Source of the DNA: SAR324 cluster bacterium
GTDB taxonomy: Bacteria > SAR324 > NAC60-12
Assembly (NCBI GenBank): GCA_015231825.1
Contig: JADGAV010000050.1
Span: forward strand, 1-32,179
DNA: 32,179 nt
Direction: 5' to 3'
This document shows, piece after piece, positions 1-7,042 of the stretch. A program made the translations under genes and the position numbers. How positions within the stretch are numbered: the stretch's first letter is position 1; every line of letters begins with the position of its first letter. The notes under the pieces were generated by a model, which searched no databases, had not been told where the DNA came from, and worked only from the letters and a program-made list of their open reading frames with translations.

Positions 1-86
1 TAACAAACTTGGTATTTTGAATCGGCTTTGATATTTTTTTCAGAAAAAGAAATTCCTCTCTATTTCTCGCTTTTTTTTAAGAATTC
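1..86. other. A/T-rich upstream segment, no gene seen
   Basis: This short T-rich stretch precedes the first gene. No tRNA, convincing promoter pair or strong ribosome binding site is visible. The start codon at 87 is preceded only by a weak A-rich stretch (TTTAAGAATTC). A preceding gene would lie outside the window. Confidence 0.4.
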
Positions 87-1970
87 ATGAAATTCCTGCA
101 TTCCTTCAGTTCTTCATTTCTAAAATCACGTCTTGTCAGGGAAAGCTTTGTGGTACTGCTCGGATGTGTTGTCATCACAGCGGCATTCACCTCCCCGATT
201 TTTGTGAAGCCCGATAATTTGGGCATTCAGGACTGGGATGAACATTTTTTTTACCACGCAGTTCCTCGCCAAAGCATCCTGGAGTATCAGCAGTTCCCTC
301 TCTGGAATCCTTATTACTGTGGGGGAAGCGTCATGTTGGCCAATCCCCAATCGCGGATTTTATCTCCGTTTTTTTTTCTGATACTGATTTTCGGAACCGT
401 CGTTGGTCTCAAAGCGGAAATATTTCTTCATTTTGTGATTGGAATGGTGGGGTGCTATGTTCTGGCCCGGACACTCAATTTGGATCGTCTCAGTGCCTGG
501 GCCCTCCCTTTAATCTACATGCTCAGCAGTATGTTTTCCTTACCGCTGACCGTCGGCATGACCTGGTTCCTTTCGGTGGCTTATGTCCCCTGGGCAATAT
601 TCTGTTATCTGAAAAGTTTTTCCCGGCCCTGGTTTTTGGTATTGAGCAGTATTTGTTTAGTCATCATTTTTTTTGAAGGAGGAGCGTATACCCTCACGAT
701 TACCCTCTTGTTTTATGGTGCTTTTGCCATTCTGAATTTTAAAAATTTTGGCATCACTCGAAGTGTCATCATCACAGCCAGCATTGGGCTTCTTTTTCTT
801 GCCATCGGTGCAGTAAAGATCTTTCCCGCTTATGATTTTCTTCAAACCCATCCGCGCCACTTGATCGACTATTCGGGGTACAGCATGGATTCCCTTTGGA
901 AAAGTTTGTTCGATCGCAATCAGACGGTACTGGCACTGACCACTTATGCAGAAGAGCAGAATTTGTTTAAAAAGGGGTTTTGGTCAGGAATGAACTATGG
1001 CATGGATGAAACAGGAGCCTATGTGAGTTGGATCGGAGGTGCTCTCTTCCTAATCGGCATTGGAGTCTACGGTCTGCGCCAGTGGCGTTGGACGTTCATT
1101 TTTCTATTTTTTCTGTGGTTGAGTATTGGAAATCGCGCGATCCCCAGTTTGTGGGAGATCCTGCATCAGTTTCCTGTGTTTGATACGATGCGGGTTGCCC
1201 AGCGTTTTCGGATTATTTTTGTTTTGTGCTTTGCATTGTTCGCAGGCCTCGGGCTGCAGGCACTGAAATCCCTTGTATCTCAAAAATGCAGGAACAAGTT
1301 TTGGGGAAACAGCTTCGCTTTGCTCTTGTTGATTCTTCTTCTGAGCGATTTGCTTCTGGTCAATCGAGAAACCTTTAAAGATGCTTTTCCTTTTTCAGGA
1401 GTGAACATCAATCGTGCAGACAACCGTTCCGATTTTATTCAAATCAGCAAGTTTCCCAAATATGATATTAACGGTTTCCTGAAGCCGAATACAGCCCATC
1501 TTCGCAGCAGTTACAGTACCTTGTACCCTGCCTTTCAGAAAAATATCGGGGTGGTGGATTATGAATGTTTCGGCAATCCGGATATTCCTAAAAATGCGAT
1601 TCCATTTGATCGCGTGGGTTACAAAGGAGAAGTTTATCTGGAAGAAACCGAAGGAAAGGCACTAGTCAGCGAATGGACTCCCAATCGATTGATAATAAAA
1701 ATTAGCGCCTCCAATCCAGGATTTCTGGTCATCAATCAAAATTACTACCCGGGATGGCATACAACTGATCGCCATCAGGTTGAATCGCGCGAGGGATTGA
1801 TGGCGGTTCAAATTTCTCCTGATGATGAGACTCTCGAATTGTATTACCGACCTTTGAGTTTTGTGATAGGAACGGCGGTCACTTTCTCAACCATCTGCAT
1901 TTTGTTTGCCGCATATTTAACCCGGAGAAGGTGGGTAGAAAAATTTCCAAATTTTAGGAGAATCTTCTGA
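87..1970 (+). CDS. YfhO-like polytopic membrane protein (putative GT-C-type)
   Basis: A 627-residue integral membrane protein with about a dozen hydrophobic segments. The first lies near residues 20-40, and a run of them spans about 90-400. The N-terminal luminal loop has Asp-Trp-Asp-Glu at about 49-52, then PLWNPYYCGG and ANPQS motifs near 72-90, typical of YfhO and related GT-C-fold proteins. A periplasmic beta-rich region follows, containing a YYPGW motif near 557 that is a YfhO hallmark, and a final membrane helix ends in a basic tail. In Firmicutes YfhO is tied to glycosylation of teichoic acids; here the acceptor and donor are unknown. The gene converges on another protein of the same general class with only 8 bases between the stops. 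The start is an ATG with a weak binding site. The family call is fairly secure, the glycosyl-transfer role is inferred. Confidence 0.75.
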   Translation: MKFLHSFSSSFLKSRLVRESFVVLLGCVVITAAFTSPIFVKPDNLGIQDWDEHFFYHAVPRQSILEYQQFPLWNPYYCGGSVMLANPQSRILSPFFFLILIFGTVVGLKAEIFLHFVIGMVGCYVLARTLNLDRLSAWALPLIYMLSSMFSLPLTVGMTWFLSVAYVPWAIFCYLKSFSRPWFLVLSSICLVIIFFEGGAYTLTITLLFYGAFAILNFKNFGITRSVIITASIGLLFLAIGAVKIFPAYDFLQTHPRHLIDYSGYSMDSLWKSLFDRNQTVLALTTYAEEQNLFKKGFWSGMNYGMDETGAYVSWIGGALFLIGIGVYGLRQWRWTFIFLFFLWLSIGNRAIPSLWEILHQFPVFDTMRVAQRFRIIFVLCFALFAGLGLQALKSLVSQKCRNKFWGNSFALLLLILLLSDLLLVNRETFKDAFPFSGVNINRADNRSDFIQISKFPKYDINGFLKPNTAHLRSSYSTLYPAFQKNIGVVDYECFGNPDIPKNAIPFDRVGYKGEVYLEETEGKALVSEWTPNRLIIKISASNPGFLVINQNYYPGWHTTDRHQVESREGLMAVQISPDDETLELYYRPLSFVIGTAVTFSTICILFAAYLTRRRWVEKFPNFRRIF

Positions 1971-1978
1971 TCAATTTT

Positions 1979-3817
1979 TCAAAGCGATTGGAGCATCAGC
2001 CTGATCTTAAAAATACAGTACGCTGCTAACGCCAGAATCGCGATTGCCAGCGTACCAAGGTTGAGCCAATTGGCCACTTTTTGTGCAGTTGAAATTTCGT
2101 ACTGAAAGGGTTGGAAATTGATGAAATTCTCGGCCTCTTTTTTCTGGTCGACTCTGAATTGATCGCCGGGGGTGCACTGGTTTTCCCTGGGATAAAGGTA
2201 GCAGGCGGGATTTTTGATATTCAGTAGTCCGTCGTTTTCAAGAAGCGTGGGGCCGATTCGAATCGTTTTAAACGGCAAAAATTCCAGGCGATAACCAAAC
2301 ATGGGTTCATAGCAAATTATTTGAGAGTATCCTTGAACAATCGCATTGTTTCGCCCCAAGGAAAATTTAGTTTTTCCTTTCTCGTTAAGAGAAGCTGCAA
2401 TATTATTAATAGTTGGCGGTTTTTGAGAAATTTTTGCATGGGCATAGGCTTCTAAAATGGGCTTCACCTCATATTCTTCATTGTGATAAAATCCTTTCTC
2501 TGTCGTCATATTGAGAAATAAGATCATGCTGATGCCTGCGAGCGCCACAAATTGACCATGTCGACTCAGCCAGGGAGTTTTTTCCATGGCAAGGGCGGCG
2601 AGGAGAATCACAATGGGAATATAGATAATGAACCATCTCAACAAACTACTGAGATTTTGAACAATGGGGATGTTTTTCAAAACCTGATTCCATGCAGGAG
2701 AATAAAAGTTCAACAGGAAGGGAATGAGCAGCAAGAGCAGGAGACCGAAGCAATAGAAACACGATTTGATTCGAAGTCCCCTGAAAGATCGTATAGTCCA
2801 AATTGCTGAAAGGAGCCCGCTGCCGATGATAAGAAAAGGAACGATTGTTATTCCGAATTCATATTCATGCCTGCTCATCAACCATTGATTGTTGGTTAAA
2901 CCTTCTTGCGAGACGACAGAAACTCCGCCCAATGCTAAAATTTTTGAGACAAGTACAAAGAGTTTGATAACGCCCTCAACTCCCGGCAGCAAATAGGAAG
3001 TTCGTGGAAAATGGCTGAGAAAAGAAAGCGCTCCCACCAGTTTTGATGCAGAAAGGCACAGGCTGAAAACGCCGATGAGGACGAATTTAAAAGAAAAGCT
3101 TTTGAAGTCAAAGTGAGGGTTTCCGGAAATGCCGAGTATGAATGCAATTGCAATCACAGAGATCATAGAGGGAATGATCATTTGAGTCATTCCAGAATAA
3201 AACATATAGGTGAGTAACAAAACATTGATGATCATGTCTCTTGCTGGGAGCCAACTCCATGGTATCGTCCGGGTCCGCTTTGGTTTCAAAAGAAAGTATG
3301 CAAACAGAGGAACCAGCATAAATGCGTGAAACTCCAGATGCCCGATGATGAGGCGATAAGTATAGAAACCATTGAAAAGAAAAAGGGTTGCTCCCAGCAA
3401 GGCAGTCCAGACCCGGGTTCGAAAAATATGAGTCAACAGGCAGAAAGTACCCCAGAATCCTATTCCTGCAAACAAAATAAAAGTCAATTTGATGCTGGAT
3501 AAAGGATCAACAAAAAAGCTCATGTATTGAGGAAACGAAAGATAAAATGTGGCAGGATTTGCAAACAAAGGCATTCCTCCGCAAAAAGACGGAGTGAACC
3601 AGGGGATGCTGAAAAATCCGTTCTTGAGAAACCAGTAGTAGCCATCCAGCAGCAACGGGAAATTGTAGGAATGGTCATGTCCGAGTCTGCCCTGTGCATT
3701 AGGAAAAAATTGCTTGAACGTATAATAATGCAACACAATGAGTAGGCTGCCGAATCCGAACAACAGAAACCGGCGTGGCCATTTTTTTTTAAAGAGGGCA
3801 GTAAAAATGTTCAGCAA
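1979..3817 (-). CDS. GT-C/YfhO-like membrane protein
   Basis: A 612-residue polytopic membrane protein. After a first membrane helix at about 15-35 comes a loop with GHDHSYNFPLLLDG and then PWFTPSFCGGMPLFANP near 72-88, the same arrangement (Asp, Pro-rich, CGG, Asn-Pro) as in the convergent neighbour. Around ten further hydrophobic helices follow to about residue 430, then a soluble region of about 150 residues and one C-terminal helix. It resembles YfhO-like GT-C proteins, but the YYPGW motif is missing. The start is a TTG: an in-frame TAA lies nine codons upstream and no ATG exists before the conserved N-terminal loop. It is the last gene of a minus-strand group after a STAS protein and a small helical protein, with gaps of about 76 and 49 bases, so co-transcription is likely. 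The substrate is unknown. Confidence 0.65.
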   Translation of the reverse strand: MLNIFTALFKKKWPRRFLLFGFGSLLIVLHYYTFKQFFPNAQGRLGHDHSYNFPLLLDGYYWFLKNGFFSIPWFTPSFCGGMPLFANPATFYLSFPQYMSFFVDPLSSIKLTFILFAGIGFWGTFCLLTHIFRTRVWTALLGATLFLFNGFYTYRLIIGHLEFHAFMLVPLFAYFLLKPKRTRTIPWSWLPARDMIINVLLLTYMFYSGMTQMIIPSMISVIAIAFILGISGNPHFDFKSFSFKFVLIGVFSLCLSASKLVGALSFLSHFPRTSYLLPGVEGVIKLFVLVSKILALGGVSVVSQEGLTNNQWLMSRHEYEFGITIVPFLIIGSGLLSAIWTIRSFRGLRIKSCFYCFGLLLLLLIPFLLNFYSPAWNQVLKNIPIVQNLSSLLRWFIIYIPIVILLAALAMEKTPWLSRHGQFVALAGISMILFLNMTTEKGFYHNEEYEVKPILEAYAHAKISQKPPTINNIAASLNEKGKTKFSLGRNNAIVQGYSQIICYEPMFGYRLEFLPFKTIRIGPTLLENDGLLNIKNPACYLYPRENQCTPGDQFRVDQKKEAENFINFQPFQYEISTAQKVANWLNLGTLAIAILALAAYCIFKIRLMLQSL

Positions 3818-3893
3818 ATTGTAAAATTCGGGAGAAGGGTTTTAGGGGTTCTGTGGGGAATGTCATTCATCTGTTTTTGTGAAGCAAATGGAG

Positions 3894-4181
3894 TTATTCC
3901 AAATCTTCGATCAGCACGTCAATATCCTTGGAATATTCTCTTTGGGCGAGGATGATTTGCATCTCCTGAACAATCAGTGCGAATTGTGCGGTTTGAGAAA
4001 AATCTACTTTGACTTCGGTCTCTTTTAACGTATCAAATACGATTTTTTCCAAACTGAAGGCAAAATGAGTGATTGCCGCCAAAAGCTTTTCTGCCTCTTG
4101 AGGATCGGCTCCTTCCAGTTCCTGATTTACCTTTTGACAAATGTTTTCAATTTTCTGGATCAATTCTCTTGCAGTTTCCAT
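3894..4181 (-). CDS. Small acidic helical protein of unknown function
   Basis: A 95-residue protein that is almost entirely predicted helix, with heptad-like leucine, isoleucine and valine spacing, many glutamates and an acidic end (DVLIEDLE). It has no signal peptide or membrane segment and I do not recognise the family. It starts at an ATG with only a weak A-rich binding site. It lies between a STAS-domain protein 49 bases upstream and a membrane protein 76 bases downstream on the same strand, so it may be co-transcribed with the STAS gene and act in the same regulatory switch. Small all-helical proteins of this look include chaperone-like and partner-binding proteins, but nothing in the sequence decides this. 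It is supported as real by its operon-like position and plausible composition. Confidence 0.55.
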   Translation of the reverse strand: METARELIQKIENICQKVNQELEGADPQEAEKLLAAITHFAFSLEKIVFDTLKETEVKVDFSQTAQFALIVQEMQIILAQREYSKDIDVLIEDLE

Positions 4182-4230
4182 TGTCTTTTATTTCGAAATT
4201 TGAATGTCTTTTTCATCGGCAATTGGCTCT

Positions 4231-4596
4231 TCAGGATTGAACCGAATTTCCGGGTGAATCCAATCCGGTCAGGGCAGATTTTTCATTTGGATAGACATCA
4301 AGAAAACGATCTATTTTCATGCGCGCAAAGTACTCAATAATTTTTTCATCAACGTCGCACAGGGCAAATTTGATTTCACGTTTCCTGAGGGATTGGTATA
4401 CCGAAATGAGAAGACCAAAACCGGATGAATCTATGTAAAGGACGTTTTCCAGATTGAGAACAATTCCTGTTGTGGATTCATCTTGAATCAAGGGTTTAAG
4501 ATAATTTTGTACTTCTGAAACATTGCTGGAGATTAGATTTTCAGCAAGATTGATGAGACAGATCCCGTTTTCAATACGATGAGTTAAATCCATCAT
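4231..4596 (-). CDS. STAS-domain anti-sigma factor antagonist
   Basis: A single-domain STAS protein of the SpoIIAA/RsbV type, about 121 residues. Visible family signatures are the first strand NGICLINLAENL, the strand GIVLNLENV, and the DSSG motif near residues 56-59, which carries the serine phosphorylated by partner kinases in the family. Such proteins bind anti-sigma factors (HPK-like serine kinases) and release a sigma factor when unphosphorylated. No kinase or phosphatase lies beside it in this window. The start is chosen at the tandem ATG ATG because AGGA lies four to seven bases upstream; an earlier ATG (4623) and a TTG (4635) lack a binding site. A sigma70-like promoter precedes it. 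The last 15 or so residues are beyond the domain and probably disordered. Confidence 0.85.
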   Translation of the reverse strand: MMDLTHRIENGICLINLAENLISSNVSEVQNYLKPLIQDESTTGIVLNLENVLYIDSSGFGLLISVYQSLRKREIKFALCDVDEKIIEYFARMKIDRFLDVYPNEKSALTGLDSPGNSVQS

Positions 4597-4658
4597 AATT
4601 TCCTGGCTTGGGTGGTAAGACATATTGAAAAGCAACTATTCCCTTATACTACAGAGAA

Positions 4659-4686
4659 AGTGTAAAATGATACCCAAAAATGTCAA
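4659..4686 (-). promoter_or_regulatory. Sigma70-type promoter for the STAS gene group
   Basis: Read on the minus strand, a perfect TTGACA (4686-4681) is followed after 16 bases by TACACT (4664-4659), a four-of-six match to TATAAT. Transcription would start near 4651, about 55 bases before the STAS start codon. This is the best promoter match noticed in the window. Confidence 0.6.
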
Positions 4687-4713
4687 AATTTTTAATTGTG
4701 AAAACAAAATTGC

Positions 4714-4741
4714 TTGAAAGAACATTTGGACTGTTTATGTT
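4714..4741 (+). promoter_or_regulatory. Possible sigma70 promoter for the TMTC-like gene
   Basis: TTGAAA at 4714-4719 and TATGTT at 4736-4741 are 16 bases apart, about 55 bases upstream of the plus-strand start at 4796. The match is moderate. It would be divergent from the STAS promoter in the same 200-base intergenic region. Confidence 0.3.
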
Positions 4742-4795
4742 TTTCTCACTTTCTAACCGCTCTTAAAAACAATTTTTTATGCAGGACCTGTCAAA

Positions 4796-6943
4796 ATGAT
4801 ATTTCAAAACTTGAGGGTTCCACAAATCGGGGCCGTTTTTTCAGAGAATCGTGCCCTGAAGTTGCTGTGTCTGGTAGTCCTGACACTTTTTTTATACTTT
4901 CCAACTTTTTATGGCGAATTTATTTGGGATGACTATTTTGTTTTGGTCAATGACCCTTTGATGACTGCACCAGACGGTTTGCAGAAAATTTGGTTTGACC
5001 CGGGGAATAGCGGATGGAACTACTGGCCTTTAACCCGCAGCATTTTTTGGGTACAGCGGCAACTCTGGGGGCTGAATCCATTAGGCTACCATTTGTTCAA
5101 CGTTTTCATGCATCTGCTCAATGCAGCAATCCTATGGATCATGTTGGCGCAGTTTCGAGTTCGCGGTGCATGGCTGATTGGTTTATTGTTTGCCATTCAC
5201 CCGATTCATGCGGCATCGGTAGCCTGGATTTCGGAAATAAAAAACACTTTCTCCGGGTTTTTTTTCCTCATTTCGTTTTGGTGTTTCCTGCTGTTTGAAC
5301 AGAAAAAAAAATGGCACTGGTATGGTTATTCGCTGATTTTCTTTCTTTTTGCATTGCTCAGCAAAACTGCCACTGTGATGCTCCCGGTACTTCTGATTGT
5401 TGTTGGAGTCTGGTTTCGAAAAAGATGGCAAAAACCGGATGTCTTTTCTCTTTCCCCGTTTTTTATACTCGCTGTCGGTTCAGGTTTCATCAGTATCTGG
5501 TTTGAAAGCCGATATATAGGGGCCCGGACGATGGGGCTGGCCCAGGGGGTTCTAGAGCGAATTCTTGTTGCCAGTCATGTGCCTTTTTTCTATTTGGAGC
5601 AATTGCTGTTTCCTCGCTCCTATCTTGCGACCTATCCCAAGTGGAATATCAATCCGGCAAAGGGAGTTCTATATTTGTCCCTGATTTCCTGGATCATTAT
5701 CGCGTGCCTCGTTTTTAGGAAATATCAAACCTGGGGGAAACCGGTATTCGCCGGTTTGGCTTCATTTTTGGTGACAGCACTCCCCGTATTGGGAATAATC
5801 AACTTGGCGGGGTTTTCCATCACCTTCGTTTGGCTTCATTTGATGTATTTACCCAGTATTCCGATTTTAATTTTTATTGTGCTGGGAATGTTGAGATTTT
5901 ACGACTATTTGCACCAGAGTCTCCAATTCAAATTTCAAGGAATTTTTTTGGGATCGGTGACCGTATTCTATGCAGCATTGGGGAGCCTGACGTGGCACCA
6001 GGTCCAGATCTATCAGAATGAGGAGACCTTGTGGGAAGATACTTTACAGAAAACACAATCTTCCTGGATGGCTTTTCACAACATGGGGATTGTTCATCGA
6101 CAGAACAGCCGAAATCAGCAAGCCATTGAACATTTCAACAATGCCTTGAAAATTGATCCTGAACGCGCCTCGACTTTCTATCATCGTGGAGAAGCCTATA
6201 GCAGTCTGGGGGAGTATGAACGAGCCAGTGAAGATTACAAAAAGGCAATTCAACTCAATCCCGGCAAAGCAGAGTACTATAGTGGCCAGGGAAGTGCCTA
6301 TCGTCATTTGCTTCGGTATGAACAGGCAATCAAGAGTTTTGAACGAAGTATAGCCCTCGATCCGGGCAATCCGAAATATTATAATAATCGGGCAAATGTA
6401 TACTTTGTGTTAAAAAAATATGAGCTGGCGCTTTCCGACTATCAGCAAGCGATTCAACTCAATTTTGAATATTCAGATGCCTATCAAAACCGTGCCAAAG
6501 CCTATATTGATCTCCATGAATTTGAAAAAGCGATTGATGATTTGAATTTTGTGATTCAAATCGGAGCTGCAGACGCGAAAACTTACAATACCCGAGGAGC
6601 AGCTTATTTCCATCTAAAGAAATACCCGCTGGCTATTGAAGATTGGAAAAAGTCGATTGAATTGGACTCCAAGTTGGATAAGGTGCCCAAGAATTTGGCA
6701 CAGGCCTACTACTCTCAGGGAATTTTTCTTGCAGAGACCCGGCAATATCAAGAAGCGCTGAAAACTTTAAATCTGGCCATTGAGTATGAGCCTGATCTGG
6801 CAGCAGCTTATCATGCGCGCGGATTTCTGTATCGCATGATATTCAATGATACAGAACAAGCTTGCCGGGACTGGCAGCAGGCCTGTCTCTTGGGGAAATG
6901 CGAAAATTTGAAAGCAGCCAGGCAGAATGGAAGCTGTCTTTAA
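4796..6943 (+). CDS. TMTC-like membrane protein with C-terminal TPR array
   Basis: A 715-residue protein. Residues about 20-410 form a polytopic membrane domain with around ten hydrophobic helices. An early loop holds the acidic WDDYF motif (about 44-48), then NYWPLTR and GYHLFN, the pattern seen in GT-C glycosyltransferase-like proteins and eukaryotic TMTC O-mannosyltransferases. From about residue 425 to the end there are roughly eight tetratricopeptide repeats with the usual A-Y-x-x-R-G-x-A and A-I-x-D-x-x-x-A-I spacing, ending in a Cys-containing tail (ACRDWQQACLLGKC). TPRs bind protein partners or acceptors. Such fusions are common in bacteria but their substrates are mostly unknown. An AGGA lies about 9 bases before the ATG. 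Possibly part of a surface glycosylation pathway with the two YfhO-like proteins; that link is inference. Confidence 0.75.
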   Translation: MIFQNLRVPQIGAVFSENRALKLLCLVVLTLFLYFPTFYGEFIWDDYFVLVNDPLMTAPDGLQKIWFDPGNSGWNYWPLTRSIFWVQRQLWGLNPLGYHLFNVFMHLLNAAILWIMLAQFRVRGAWLIGLLFAIHPIHAASVAWISEIKNTFSGFFFLISFWCFLLFEQKKKWHWYGYSLIFFLFALLSKTATVMLPVLLIVVGVWFRKRWQKPDVFSLSPFFILAVGSGFISIWFESRYIGARTMGLAQGVLERILVASHVPFFYLEQLLFPRSYLATYPKWNINPAKGVLYLSLISWIIIACLVFRKYQTWGKPVFAGLASFLVTALPVLGIINLAGFSITFVWLHLMYLPSIPILIFIVLGMLRFYDYLHQSLQFKFQGIFLGSVTVFYAALGSLTWHQVQIYQNEETLWEDTLQKTQSSWMAFHNMGIVHRQNSRNQQAIEHFNNALKIDPERASTFYHRGEAYSSLGEYERASEDYKKAIQLNPGKAEYYSGQGSAYRHLLRYEQAIKSFERSIALDPGNPKYYNNRANVYFVLKKYELALSDYQQAIQLNFEYSDAYQNRAKAYIDLHEFEKAIDDLNFVIQIGAADAKTYNTRGAAYFHLKKYPLAIEDWKKSIELDSKLDKVPKNLAQAYYSQGIFLAETRQYQEALKTLNLAIEYEPDLAAAYHARGFLYRMIFNDTEQACRDWQQACLLGKCENLKAARQNGSCL

Positions 6944-6972
6944 GACAGCGGCGGTCAACTGGCCTCTTTTTT
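6933..6972 (+). terminator. Possible intrinsic terminator after the TPR gene
   Basis: A perfect 8-base inverted repeat (GCTGTCTT / AAGACAGC around a single T) spans the stop codon. It is followed by a second small stem (GGTC-AACT-GGCC, 6953-6964, one G-T pair) that runs directly into TCTTTTTT. The second stem plus T-run is the terminator-like part, but it is short. Confidence 0.35.
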
Positions 6973-7042
6973 GCTTTCCTTTCTTATTCAATCCCTGATT
7001 TCAGATCTCGTAAAATACCTTTGCACAATGCTTTCTACACCG

